This document shows positions 53,512 through 62,767 of a stretch of DNA of 64,000 nucleotides, piece after piece. The DNA lies in assembly GCA_002409995.1 (NCBI GenBank), contig DHOR01000030.1, forward strand, positions 62,001-126,000, in the 5' to 3' direction. The position numbers and the translations under genes are program-made. The notes under the pieces were generated by a model. That model was given only the letters and a program-made list of their open reading frames with translations. It did not search any database and was not told the DNA's origin. Numbering within the stretch: the first letter of the stretch is position 1; each line of letters begins with the position of its first letter. The stretch is from Hungatella sp. UBA5385. GTDB taxonomy: Bacteria > Bacillota > Clostridia > Lachnospirales > Lachnospiraceae.

Positions 53512-54327
53512 TTATAATTTTTCTATTGTTTTTGTGAGCAGTGATATAAATTTACCTTTCACTCTATCAGCAGTCTCAATTACCTCTTCGCTAGACAAAG
53601 GCTGAGGAAGAATTCCAGCCGCCATATTAGTGATACAAGAAATCGCAGCCACTTTAATTCCGCTATGATTTGCAGTAATAATTTCAGGTACTGTAGACAT
53701 ACCAACGGCACTTGCCCCCAGTATTCTCATCATACGGATTTCTGCAGGAGTTTCATATGTCGGTCCAGTATACGCACAATACACTCCTTTTTTCAACTCT
53801 ATGCCCAGTTCATTAGCGGCTTTCTGAATTACACTACGAATCTTCCCGTTATATGCTTCCGACATATCTGTAAAACGTACGCCAAAATCATCCTCATTAG
53901 GGCCAATCAATGGATTACTTCCCAATAAATTAATATGGTCCTCAATCAGCATCAAATCACCTGGTTTAAATGTCAAATCGATTCCTCCACAAGAATTCGT
54001 AACAATCAGTTTTTCGATACCGAATACCTTCATCATACGTATTGGATAAACAATATTACTCAAATCATAGCCTTCAAAGTAGTGAAATCTTCCCTGCATA
54101 CAGAGAATATCTTTTCCATTCATCTTTCCAATCACCATTCGACCATTATGTCCAGGAGCTGTGGAAACCATAAAATTCGGAATTTCACTATAAGGGATTA
54201 CCACTGCCTCCTCTAATTCTTCTGCAAAAGCTCCAAGGCCGGAACCAAGTATCACTGCTACTTTAGGTCTGAGCGCAGTTTTCTTCTGAATATAGTCTAT
54301 TGTTTCTTTCACTTTCTTCAATAACAT
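53512..54327 (-). CDS. punA: Purine nucleoside phosphorylase
   Basis: Phosphorolysis of inosine/guanosine and deoxy forms to base plus (deoxy)ribose-1-phosphate. 271 residues, trimeric PNP-I type: VAVILGSGLGAFAEEL (~24-39), FMVSTAPGHNGRMVIG with the catalytic His (~60-75), GRFHYFEGYDL, TNSCGGIDLTFKPGDLMLIEDHINL (~110-134), YTGPTYETPAEIRMMRILGASAVGMSTVPE (~185-214) and the Asn in CITNMAAG. Feeds deoB. In operon after the transporter genes. Confidence 0.95.
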   Translation of the reverse strand: MLLKKVKETIDYIQKKTALRPKVAVILGSGLGAFAEELEEAVVIPYSEIPNFMVSTAPGHNGRMVIGKMNGKDILCMQGRFHYFEGYDLSNIVYPIRMMKVFGIEKLIVTNSCGGIDLTFKPGDLMLIEDHINLLGSNPLIGPNEDDFGVRFTDMSEAYNGKIRSVIQKAANELGIELKKGVYCAYTGPTYETPAEIRMMRILGASAVGMSTVPEIITANHSGIKVAAISCITNMAAGILPQPLSSEEVIETADRVKGKFISLLTKTIEKL

Positions 54328-54338
54328 TATTTTTCTCC

Positions 54339-55232
54339 TTACTCTTCATTCATATTTTTTCCAAGGCTTGCTGGTGCCTTCACATGCTTAACGGCAAATA
54401 CAATTACAAGCAGTGTCACTAAATATGGAATCATTTTTAATAATTGTCCAGAAATATTGAATCGCTGCAAGGCAACCTGCGACGCATCCGCTGCACCAAA
54501 CAATACTCCTCCAGCTAATATTCCCAGTGGATGATATCTTCCCAAAATATCAATGGACATTGCTATATACCCGCGGCCTGCCGTTACGTTTCTGGAAAAA
54601 AAGTCCAGCTGATCGATACACATATATGAACCTGCAAGACCTGATAACATACCGCACACAGCCATTGCAGTATATTGAATCTGATTGGTCTTTATCCCCA
54701 ATGAACGAGCTGCCTGAGGATTTTCTCCAATTACCCTCAGCCGTAACCCCCAGGCCGTCTTATATATCAAAAACCAACTGGCAATTGCCAATACGATTAG
54801 CAAAATCAGCAGCACAGACACACTGCCAAGCCCCGGTATGTTCACCTTTCCAATTGTCGGAACCAAAGGTGACTTTCCTCTGTTATCCCATACCATCTGC
54901 ATCAACAGATTGGTTCCGCCAAGTGCTAACAAATTAATTCCCACTCCACCTATCACCTGGTTCAGCTTATACCGTACTATGAGAATTCCTTCAAACATCG
55001 CAAGCAGCATACCTGCTATCATACCTCCCAACAAACCGAACCATGGGTTATTTGTGAGATAGGTAACATAAGTTGCAGAAAAGGCTCCAGTTAACATCAT
55101 CCCCTCTAATCCCATTGCGACAATTCCGGCACGAGATGAATAAATTCCTCCAAGTGCGGCAAATGCTAATGGTACTCCCATACGAAAAGCAGAAAATAAA
55201 ATGGACTGTATCATATTCAATACATCACTCAT
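54339..55232 (-). CDS. Nucleoside ABC transporter permease (NupQ-like)
   Basis: 297 residues, about eight membrane segments, of the RbsC-like BMP-type family. Start FSAFRMGVPLAFAALGGIYSSRAGIVAMGLEGMMLTGAF and loop LRLRVIGENPQAARSLGIKTNQIQY are diagnostic of the second permease of nucleoside importers (B. subtilis NupQ, Streptococcus NupQ/YufQ). Overlaps the first permease gene by 8 bases. Confidence 0.93.
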   Translation of the reverse strand: MSDVLNMIQSILFSAFRMGVPLAFAALGGIYSSRAGIVAMGLEGMMLTGAFSATYVTYLTNNPWFGLLGGMIAGMLLAMFEGILIVRYKLNQVIGGVGINLLALGGTNLLMQMVWDNRGKSPLVPTIGKVNIPGLGSVSVLLILLIVLAIASWFLIYKTAWGLRLRVIGENPQAARSLGIKTNQIQYTAMAVCGMLSGLAGSYMCIDQLDFFSRNVTAGRGYIAMSIDILGRYHPLGILAGGVLFGAADASQVALQRFNISGQLLKMIPYLVTLLVIVFAVKHVKAPASLGKNMNEE

Positions 55233-56283
55233 CCTTTTTCCCCTTTCTTACTGCTATTTTTCTGATTTTCCCATACAAATCTTCAGATAATTTGGGACAC
55301 CCCAGTAGCAGCACTATAAAAGCCTGTATAACTACAATAAAATCATATGGAATTCTAGCTGTACGGTTAACAACCGTAGCTCCAGCTCTTAATACTCCAA
55401 ATAAGAATGAGGAAAAAATATTTCCTATCACATTTAATCCTGCAAGTGAAGCTACAGCAATTCCATCCCAGCCAAAGCCTGACGAAAATCCATCAATAAA
55501 TCTGCCATTGACACCTATCACGATTATTGCTCCGGCCAATCCTGCGATGGCTCCACTGGTAAACATAGCTATTGACATTGTTCTCTTAGCTGAAATTCCT
55601 CCGGTTTCTGCAGCCAATGCATTTTCTCCCGTCACCCGTACTTCAAATCCAAATCTCGTATATTTCATAATCAGAAATATAATTATTGTCAGAAAAAAGA
55701 AAATCAATATTCCGGAAGATAACTGGGGTGTATCAACTAAATTGACAAGATGTGCACTGTCCTGCACCCGTTCCGACTGTGCCACAGTTCCTTCAACTTT
55801 CATTGGACCGCTTACCAGATACGAGGTGAAGTTTTCCGCAATAAAATTGAGCATAATTGCCGTAATGATTTCATTAGCTCCGAATCTAATTTTCAATACC
55901 GCAACAAGCATTCCCCACAAGCCCGCAGCTACAATCGCCATAAGCAATACCAACGGAACATGTATGAAAGACGGTATCCCCTTTATATATACACCTGCAA
56001 TAGCTGCTGCAATCGCACCCACATACATCTGACCTTCCAGGCCAATATTGCAAATTCCTGCTCGAATAGCTGTTATATAAGCCAGTCCCATAAATGCAAT
56101 TATCATTGTTTGTGACAAAGAAATAATAATCGAAGAACGGCTTCCCAATCCGCCCTTGAGAATAGCAATATAAGCACTGAGAGGAGAATATCCGCACATA
56201 GCAAAAACAACTGCACCAACTATTAGAGAAATAAACAAAGATATGATTAAAATAACCACTTTGTTACTGTTGCCTTTACCCAC
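55225..56283 (-). CDS. Nucleoside ABC transporter permease (NupP-like)
   Basis: 352 residues, about ten membrane segments. Marks: IISLSQTMIIAFMGLAYITAIRAGICNIGLEGQMYVGA (~49-86), IRFGANEIITAIMLNFIAENFTSYLVSGPMK, and FGFEVRVTGENALAAETGGISAKR. GTG start with GGAGG upstream, overlapping the ATPase gene stop by 8 bases. Partner of the NupQ-like permease. Confidence 0.93.
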   Translation of the reverse strand: MGKGNSNKVVILIISLFISLIVGAVVFAMCGYSPLSAYIAILKGGLGSRSSIIISLSQTMIIAFMGLAYITAIRAGICNIGLEGQMYVGAIAAAIAGVYIKGIPSFIHVPLVLLMAIVAAGLWGMLVAVLKIRFGANEIITAIMLNFIAENFTSYLVSGPMKVEGTVAQSERVQDSAHLVNLVDTPQLSSGILIFFFLTIIIFLIMKYTRFGFEVRVTGENALAAETGGISAKRTMSIAMFTSGAIAGLAGAIIVIGVNGRFIDGFSSGFGWDGIAVASLAGLNVIGNIFSSFLFGVLRAGATVVNRTARIPYDFIVVIQAFIVLLLGCPKLSEDLYGKIRKIAVRKGKKDE

Positions 56284-57814
56284 AGTGATCCTCCTTTCCT
56301 GTATCCAGTCTACCCCCCGTCATAAGAATTCCAACCTCTTCTCTTGTGAAATCCTCCTTCTTCCTCAAACCAGCGATCTTCCCTTTATACATCACTGCAA
56401 TAGTATCACTCAGGGTGAATATTTCTTCTAAATCTGAGGATACAAGTAATGTGGCACCGCCGCTCTCACCGAATGCTCTAAGCAGGGAATAAAAGAATTC
56501 ACTTGTGGAAATATCAACACCTCTTGTCAGCTGTGAACATATAAGGACTTTTGAAGTTTCCTCAAATACTCTTGCCACCACTACTTTCTGCTGATTTCCC
56601 CCGGATAACTGATTGATTAATGTTTTGAAATCGGGGGCTTTTATTCTGTATTTTTCAATCCGTCCTGCACTCATGCTCTTGATTTTTTTCAGTTTCATGA
56701 TTCCTTTTTTACAATATTCCTCACTATCCTGATAGCCAAGCACAAGATTTTCTGCAATGGACATATTTTCTGCCACTGCATACTTCAATCTGTCTTCCGG
56801 TATATGTCCAATTCCCTGTTTTATGAAATCCTTTGTGGTACCTTTGACTGTTTTACCATCCAGTTTCAAAATCATGGAATTCGGTTTAAGCAGACCTGTT
56901 AACGCCTTGACCAATTCACTTTGCCCATTTCCTTCCACACCTGCAATCCCCAAGATCTCGCCTTTCCTGATGCATAAAGAAATATCATCTAAAATAACCT
57001 TATTTTCATTTTTACATGAGAGCTCTTCCACTTCAAAACATATATCACCATATACCTTCCTCTCTTGTGCATGATTAGTGATCGCAGTTGTTTTACCAAC
57101 CATATAGTTTGCAAGCTGATTAACAGATGTCTTTATCATATTTTCTGGTTCAACCTGTCCAGTTACTACTCCGTCTCTCATTACCGTTATCCTATCCGCA
57201 ATCTGAAAAACTTCATAGAGTTTATGTGTAATAATAATACAGCTTTTCCCATCACTTTTCATCCGCTTTAGCACTTCAAAAAAACGTTCAACTTCCTGCG
57301 GTGATAACACTGCTGTTGGCTCGTCTAATATTAAAATCTCCGCACTGCGGTACAATGTTTTTAATATTTCAACCTGCTGCTTTTCTCCAACCGTCAAATC
57401 CTCAACCAATGCATCAGGCGAAACTGAAAAGCCAAACTTTTGAATCATTTTTTCTATTTCCTGTTTCGCCTGATAATAATCTACCCGCCCATTTTTTTTC
57501 GGTTCGGAACCGACAATAATATTTTCCACAACATTCATAGCCTCTGCCAGCATAAAATGTTGATGTACCATTCCAATCCCTATATTTATGGCCTGCATTG
57601 GATTTTGGATTTCTACCAGTGTACCATTAATTTCTATTTCACCGCTGTCAGGTCGGGTCATTCCATACAGAACCTTCATAAGAGTAGATTTTCCGGCTCC
57701 ATTTTCGCCCAGCAATGCATGTATTTCGCCCTTTTCAATTTTCATCGAAACATGATCTAAGGCTGTCACATTTGGATATGTTTTTACGATATCCTTTAAA
57801 TTAACTATACTCAT
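56276..57814 (-). CDS. Nucleoside ABC transporter ATPase with two domains (NupO-like)
   Basis: 512 residues from the ATG at 57814 (AGGAGG before it). First ATPase half: Walker A GENGAGKSTLMKVLYG, MVHQHFMLAEAMNVVENI, LTVGEKQQVEILKTLYR, LILDEPTAVLSP. Second half has degenerate Walker A (GVEGNGQSELVKALTG), LSGGNQQKVVVARVF and CSQLTRGVDIS in place of Walker B (usual PTRGLDVG); the Cys and Gln for the first residues of that block are odd. HQHFMLA is typical of BMP-type purine/deoxynucleoside importers. Confidence 0.94.
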   Translation of the reverse strand: MSIVNLKDIVKTYPNVTALDHVSMKIEKGEIHALLGENGAGKSTLMKVLYGMTRPDSGEIEINGTLVEIQNPMQAINIGIGMVHQHFMLAEAMNVVENIIVGSEPKKNGRVDYYQAKQEIEKMIQKFGFSVSPDALVEDLTVGEKQQVEILKTLYRSAEILILDEPTAVLSPQEVERFFEVLKRMKSDGKSCIIITHKLYEVFQIADRITVMRDGVVTGQVEPENMIKTSVNQLANYMVGKTTAITNHAQERKVYGDICFEVEELSCKNENKVILDDISLCIRKGEILGIAGVEGNGQSELVKALTGLLKPNSMILKLDGKTVKGTTKDFIKQGIGHIPEDRLKYAVAENMSIAENLVLGYQDSEEYCKKGIMKLKKIKSMSAGRIEKYRIKAPDFKTLINQLSGGNQQKVVVARVFEETSKVLICSQLTRGVDISTSEFFYSLLRAFGESGGATLLVSSDLEEIFTLSDTIAVMYKGKIAGLRKKEDFTREEVGILMTGGRLDTGKEDHCG

Positions 57815-57844
57815 GCTTTCCTCCTGACCGGTTCTCATATTTCC

Positions 57845-58942
57845 CTATTCACTGTATACGTACTCAGAATTATCCTTGATCCAAGAATCAATCTCGTTTT
57901 TTGTTTTCGGAAGGACCAATTCTCCTGACTCCAGCTTTCCTACAAGCTCATTAATTTTATCTTTCAGGGTCTGCGGAACAGGAACATTACTCTCACCATA
58001 AGAAATGACAAAATACCCATTGTAAATTCCCAGAGAGCGTTCTCCGTATTCTAACTTTCCGTCAATCAAATCCTTACATAATGAAAATACTATGCTGTCC
58101 AGGCTTTCAAGTGAAGATGCAATCACGTTATCCGGTGCTGTACTGATTGGACTTTCAGACGTACAGCCTATGGCATATAATGATGACTCTTTTGCCTGAT
58201 TGATTGTGCCTAAAGAAGATCCCCCTGCCAAAGTCATGACAATATCACCGCCACCATCATAGATGGATTTCGTAATTTCTTTTGCCGTTGCCGGATCATC
58301 AAATGCACCTACAATGCCCACACGAACATCGGTATCGGCACAGGCAAGCCTGGCACCTGCCTCAAATCCCAGTGCTCCTTCCTGCATTACAGGTGAATCA
58401 ACACCAATCACGATTCCTACGGCATGCTGTTCATTCATATTTTCAATGCTTGTATCCTGGGTCAGGGCACCTGCCAGATAACCGCCTAAAAATGTATAAT
58501 CACGAAAATCTTTCACTAAGGATACAACATTCTCTGCATCTACCATGGTATCTATAATAGAAAATTTCTGATCCGGATAATTAGGCGCAAGCTCTGTAAG
58601 TGCAGATTCAGCCTCACTAGCATTTAACATAATCAAATCATAGCTTCCATCCTCGGCATACTGAGTAATATAAGTTGCATAATCCGATGCAGATTGTGGT
58701 TCTGAATAGTCAAACTCAATCCCTAATTCATCTTTTGCCATTTTCAGTCCGGCATATGCAAGATCATTAAAATTCTGATCACCAAGACCTCCTGTCCCTA
58801 CGATTAATCCAACTTTAATTACTTCCTTATCATTACTTTTTTCACTTGAACCGCCACTGTCGATCTTTTTCCCTCCACATGCTGTTAATAAAAGGCATAA
58901 ACTTATTATAAAAAATACTTTATACAAATTTTTATTTTTCAT
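57845..58942 (-). CDS. BMP-family nucleoside-binding lipoprotein (NupN-like)
   Basis: 365 residues. Signal peptide MKNKNLYKVFFIISLCLLLTAC with lipobox LTAC. BMP domain: VGLIVGTGGLGDQNFNDLAYAGLKMAKDELGIEFDYSEPQSASDY (~44-88), FSIIDTMVDAENVVSLVKDFRDYTFLGGYLAGALT (~127-161), VGIVGAFDDPATAKEITKSIYDGGGDIVMTLAGG. Such proteins (RnsA/NupN, PnrA) bind purine and other nucleosides. Sequence between adh and the ATPase gene in the operon; the ribosome site is weak (AGAGAACG). Confidence 0.93.
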   Translation of the reverse strand: MKNKNLYKVFFIISLCLLLTACGGKKIDSGGSSEKSNDKEVIKVGLIVGTGGLGDQNFNDLAYAGLKMAKDELGIEFDYSEPQSASDYATYITQYAEDGSYDLIMLNASEAESALTELAPNYPDQKFSIIDTMVDAENVVSLVKDFRDYTFLGGYLAGALTQDTSIENMNEQHAVGIVIGVDSPVMQEGALGFEAGARLACADTDVRVGIVGAFDDPATAKEITKSIYDGGGDIVMTLAGGSSLGTINQAKESSLYAIGCTSESPISTAPDNVIASSLESLDSIVFSLCKDLIDGKLEYGERSLGIYNGYFVISYGESNVPVPQTLKDKINELVGKLESGELVLPKTKNEIDSWIKDNSEYVYSE

Positions 58943-59009
58943 CGTTCTCTGCTGTATATTGCATCTAATGAATATACATAGCTCCTTTCCTTGATTTTTT
59001 CATGATATG

Positions 59010-60179
59010 TTACTGTGCCATTTTGTAAATCTGTTCAGCATCATCTGCATCCAGGCTCTTCAAGCCTCCAATATTGCCAAATCTGCACGCATCCTCAGCC
59101 ATTTTTCTGAATTTTTCATCATTCTCAATGCCTATTTCTCCCAGCGTTCCAGGAGCACCCATACTTAGAAAAAATTCACGAAGTCTTCTTATTCCCTCTA
59201 ATGCAGTCTTTTCTGGTTGATAGAAATCAACTTCTACATTGAAAACTCTATGGGCAAACTGGACAAATCTTGGAATATTATCTTTGAATACATATTCTGC
59301 CCAGCATGGGAATAAAACAGAAAGTGCAGCACCATGTACTGTATTATACTGTGCACTCAACTGTGCCCCCAGCATATGAGTTGCCCAATCTTGTTTTCTT
59401 CCTGCTCCCAACAAGTCATTATGTGCAATAACAGAGGACCACATTAGCTCTGTCCTTGCATTATAATCACTCAAATCTTTCATGAGTGCATGGGAATTTA
59501 CCAAAATGGATTTCATCACACCTTCGCACATATAGTCTGTCAGGTTCACATCAACAGAACACGAGAAATAACGTTCCATTATATGTGAAAACATGTCCAC
59601 AATGCCATAAACCGTCTGATGTTTTGGGATTGTCAGCGTCAATTCCGGATTCATCAGCGTAAAGATCGGTCTTAATAAATCAGACAATACATCTGCACTC
59701 TCACCTTTTTCGGTGTTTCTTAAGACACTCCCCCGGCTGCCCTCACTCCCAGTCGCCGGAAGCGTCATCACAGTACCTACCGGCAGCGTTTCTATGGGAT
59801 AAGCCTTCTTACTATAAAAATCCCAAACATCTCCATCATATTTAGCACCGATTCCAACAGCTTTTGCCGTGTCAATGACACTTCCTCCACCTGCCGCAAG
59901 AATACAACCCACATTTTTTGCCTTACATATCTCGATGCCTTTCCTTACCAGGCTTACCTTTGGATTCGGTTCAACGCCCGAGAGTTCATAATATTTCACT
60001 CCTGCTGACTCCAATGATTCCACGATTCTGTCATAAAGTCCTGACTTGTACGTAAAGTCATCTCCATAGTGTACAAACAGGCAGACATCAGATATTTTTT
60101 TTACTTCCTGCCCACAAAGCTTATCAGCATCCTCCTGCAGGATAAATTTTGTGGGTGACATAAATTCAAAACTTTCCAT
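59010..60179 (-). CDS. Iron-containing alcohol dehydrogenase (butanol dehydrogenase type)
   Basis: 389 residues, group III NAD(P)H-dependent alcohol dehydrogenase (BdhA/YqhD-like). Cofactor motif GGGSVIDTAKAVGIG (~96-110), LPATGSEGSRGSV (~142), metal ligands Asp/His in YGIVDMFSHIMERY (~193) and the two His in WATHMLGAQLSAQYNTVHGAALSV (~266-289). In this operon it most likely reduces the acetaldehyde made by DeoC to ethanol, oxidising NAD(P)H. The specific aldehyde is an inference from context. Confidence 0.93.
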   Translation of the reverse strand: MESFEFMSPTKFILQEDADKLCGQEVKKISDVCLFVHYGDDFTYKSGLYDRIVESLESAGVKYYELSGVEPNPKVSLVRKGIEICKAKNVGCILAAGGGSVIDTAKAVGIGAKYDGDVWDFYSKKAYPIETLPVGTVMTLPATGSEGSRGSVLRNTEKGESADVLSDLLRPIFTLMNPELTLTIPKHQTVYGIVDMFSHIMERYFSCSVDVNLTDYMCEGVMKSILVNSHALMKDLSDYNARTELMWSSVIAHNDLLGAGRKQDWATHMLGAQLSAQYNTVHGAALSVLFPCWAEYVFKDNIPRFVQFAHRVFNVEVDFYQPEKTALEGIRRLREFFLSMGAPGTLGEIGIENDEKFRKMAEDACRFGNIGGLKSLDADDAEQIYKMAQ

Positions 60180-60186
60180 GCTCTTT

Positions 60187-61350
60187 TCACCCCTCCATTT
60201 CTTTTAAGAAAGAAGTACCTTCCGGAAAATGATATCCGAAATATTCAGCAACGGTTGCCGCAATATCAGAGAATGTATCTCTTATGCCTATGTCACCCCC
60301 TTGTTTTAAGTTTTTTCCATAAACTACGATAGGAATATGTTCCCGCGTATGATCTGTACCCGGCATTGTTGGGTCACATCCATGATCCGCCGTAATAAGA
60401 AGAATATCATCCTCATCGAGCAAGTCTATCATCACTGGAACAAATGTATCAAAATATTCCAATGCTTCAGCATATCCTTTTGGATTATTCCTGTGTCCGT
60501 AAAGCATATCAAAATCCACCAGATTCACAAATAAAAATCCATCAAACCCTTCTTTCAAATAAGAAATCGTCGCCTGAATTCCCTCTTTATTGTTTCTGGT
60601 ATGATTAATCTCTGTCAGACCCCTGCCATTAAAAATATCCTCAATCTTGCCCACTCCAATGACATCTTTTCCATTCTCACTTAGCATGTCCAATATAGTA
60701 TATCCCGGCGGATCAATGGAAAAATCCTTTCGGTTCTCTGTGCGGTAATAATTACCACTTTCTCCCGTAAACGGCCGGCAGATAATTCTGCTTACCGTAT
60801 CGTCCCCGCTCATTAGCTCTCTTGCTATTCTACAGATTTCATACTGACGTTCTAGCGGAATCACACTTTCGTGCATTGCAATCTGCATTAGACTGTCCGC
60901 AGATAAGTAAACAATCGGATATCCGGTCTTCACATGCTCGTCCCCCAGAACTTTGATAATCTCTGTGCCAGAAGCAGGATAATTGCCGATTACTTTTGTT
61001 CCAATCCTACTCTCTAGTTCATTCATAATTCTCGGTGGAAAAGAATCCCCAAATACTTTAAAAGGAGTTTTTATAATCAGGCCTGCTATTTCAAAATGTC
61101 CATTTGTTGTATCTTTCGCTTTTGCACGTTCTCTGGCCTTTCCATAACATCCTTTCGGGTGTTTGATACCCTTTAGCCCTGTCTCACGGATATTATATAA
61201 ACCAAGCGATTTCATATTGGGAATATCCAATCCTCCCCGAAATTCATCTACATGCTTCAATGTGTTCGCTCCCACATCTCCAAATTCCACAGCATCCGGC
61301 AATTCACCAACTCCCACGCTATCCAATACGATGGCAATAAATTTCCCCAT
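60187..61350 (-). CDS. deoB: Phosphopentomutase
   Basis: Interconverts (deoxy)ribose-1- and -5-phosphate, in the alkaline-phosphatase superfamily. 387 residues from the ATG at 61350 (AAGGAGG before it); the upstream ~29 residues of the longer frame are intergenic. DSVGVGELPDA (~10-20, metal Asp), DTTNGHFEIAGL (~86-97, with the phospho-acceptor Thr), NLVDFDMLYGHRNNPKGYAEALEYFD and ITADHGCDPTMPGTDHTREHIP near the end, with metal Asp and His. Links purine nucleoside phosphorylase to DeoC. Confidence 0.96.
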   Translation of the reverse strand: MGKFIAIVLDSVGVGELPDAVEFGDVGANTLKHVDEFRGGLDIPNMKSLGLYNIRETGLKGIKHPKGCYGKARERAKAKDTTNGHFEIAGLIIKTPFKVFGDSFPPRIMNELESRIGTKVIGNYPASGTEIIKVLGDEHVKTGYPIVYLSADSLMQIAMHESVIPLERQYEICRIARELMSGDDTVSRIICRPFTGESGNYYRTENRKDFSIDPPGYTILDMLSENGKDVIGVGKIEDIFNGRGLTEINHTRNNKEGIQATISYLKEGFDGFLFVNLVDFDMLYGHRNNPKGYAEALEYFDTFVPVMIDLLDEDDILLITADHGCDPTMPGTDHTREHIPIVVYGKNLKQGGDIGIRDTFSDIAATVAEYFGYHFPEGTSFLKEMEG

Positions 61351-61407
61351 GCTAACCTCCTTCCCATCTATTAGTATTCCCCAGGTATTCATATACCAGT
61401 GCATTAA

Positions 61408-61434
61408 GAGGCACCTGCTTACAAGCGGTGCCTC
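61408..61434. other. Intercistronic hairpin between aldolase-like gene and deoB
   Basis: GAGGCACC-t-GCTT-AC-AAGC-GGTGCCTC forms a 12-bp stem with a bulge in the 92-base gap upstream of deoB. There is no T-run on the minus strand, so it is likely an mRNA processing or stability element, not a terminator. Confidence 0.6.
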
Positions 61435-61442
61435 CATGCTTC

Positions 61443-62756
61443 TTAGTTTTCACCATTTGCAGCATTCATAAATCTTCTCTGATATGTAATAATCTGTGGC
61501 GCAGATGTGTTCTGTGCCAGATAGCTTGGTTCTGTGGTAATCACAATCCTGTCCGTCATATCCTGAAATTCCGGCTCAGCCATCATTTTGTCAAGTTCTG
61601 GATACATTCTGGAACCTTCAATACTACAAATAATTAATCTGGTGTCTTCCAGATTTGAATTACGAAGCATTCTTAGGTTATGTCTTACACCATCCATACC
61701 ATCGAATCCTTCTCTGTCATTAATCTTCCTGTATTCAACCGTTTCTCTTGCAATCTTTTCAACCAAACGAAGATCCACATCTTTGTCTTCTTTGGAAAGG
61801 ATGTCCCACTGAATCATGAAATCTCTTAAGCCAGTCAGGAAACGGTCATCATATGTTTTCTGGTATGCTGTAAGCAGCCCATTAATATATGTAGTGACTC
61901 CGAAACGCTGTCGAACAAAACTGTTGATGAAGTATGGTTTTGCCTGAAGAGCCATACCTGTCTGCCATGGTTCAAACATTAACGTGTAATTTACCCTGAA
62001 TCCATGTTCTTTCAATCTTAGTGCAAGATTATGTCCATGGAGATAATCTGTTGTTGCCGCCTGATTCCAGCGTGTGGCAAGTCTCTTATCGCCTGTCAGC
62101 AAATCACCTACATTATTTCCATTGACCGGTCCTGTATGAGGTACTTTGATAACCATACGGTAATCTGAGAACATCTCCCTGAATTCCTCCGCCTCTTCCA
62201 GAATCTGATTGAAATCCGCAAATGGATTGTTGAGTTCCACACTAATGTCACATCCGGGTCCTAAAATGTTACAGATTTCCTGCATGACTTCATTTCTTGT
62301 TTTATACTTTTTCCCAATATTGGCTTCTGGATTATTGATGAACATGTCATAAATGATACCAGGATTGCAAGTCAGATTTCCAATCAGATTCTTAATTGGC
62401 TCCAATTCATACGGATTTGCTGTATCAGCTGAATAGATGAATTTGGTTGGTCTTTTTTTACCGTTTTTATCATATGAAATATTCCTTACCAGATCAATTT
62501 CCAGAACTTGATTCTCTTTCATGTTATATTTGATTTCAAAACCTGCCGGTGTCTCTCCTTCTGGAACTTTGAACAAATCAATGACGTCTTTAAAACGGTC
62601 ACTTGCGCTGATATATTTTACTCTCTCCAGAAGAAACTTATATTCCTCGAGAGTGATATTCTGATGCAAAGCTCTTTTTACATAATTTTCATCTTTTGAT
62701 ACGATCTGGATGTCTTCACCTACGAAGGACGCCAGACTATAATTTACTGATTGCAT
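61443..62756 (-). CDS. Transaldolase-family class I aldolase of unknown substrate
   Basis: 437 residues from the ATG at 62756 (GGAGG before it). Residues ~100-360 match the transaldolase barrel: SADTAN with Asp111, LTCNPGIIYD (the TTNPS-like strand), DISVEL with Glu174, and MVIKVPHTGP with Lys204, corresponding to the Asp17, Glu96 and Schiff-base Lys132 of E. coli TalB. RVNYTLMFEPWQTGMALQAKPYFINSFVRQR matches the VNVTLLFS...FISPFVGR block. An extra N-terminal ~100 residues (not recognised) and a C-terminal extension are unusual: TalB has ~317 residues. Sits between deoC and deoB; substrate unknown. Confidence 0.82.
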   Translation of the reverse strand: MQSVNYSLASFVGEDIQIVSKDENYVKRALHQNITLEEYKFLLERVKYISASDRFKDVIDLFKVPEGETPAGFEIKYNMKENQVLEIDLVRNISYDKNGKKRPTKFIYSADTANPYELEPIKNLIGNLTCNPGIIYDMFINNPEANIGKKYKTRNEVMQEICNILGPGCDISVELNNPFADFNQILEEAEEFREMFSDYRMVIKVPHTGPVNGNNVGDLLTGDKRLATRWNQAATTDYLHGHNLALRLKEHGFRVNYTLMFEPWQTGMALQAKPYFINSFVRQRFGVTTYINGLLTAYQKTYDDRFLTGLRDFMIQWDILSKEDKDVDLRLVEKIARETVEYRKINDREGFDGMDGVRHNLRMLRNSNLEDTRLIICSIEGSRMYPELDKMMAEPEFQDMTDRIVITTEPSYLAQNTSAPQIITYQRRFMNAANGEN

Positions 62757-62767
62757 AATGTCCTCCA

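Noticed and set aside
55073..56032. Plus-strand frame of 319 residues
   Set aside because: Antisense of the two nucleoside permease genes, composition unlike a real protein, no ribosome site.
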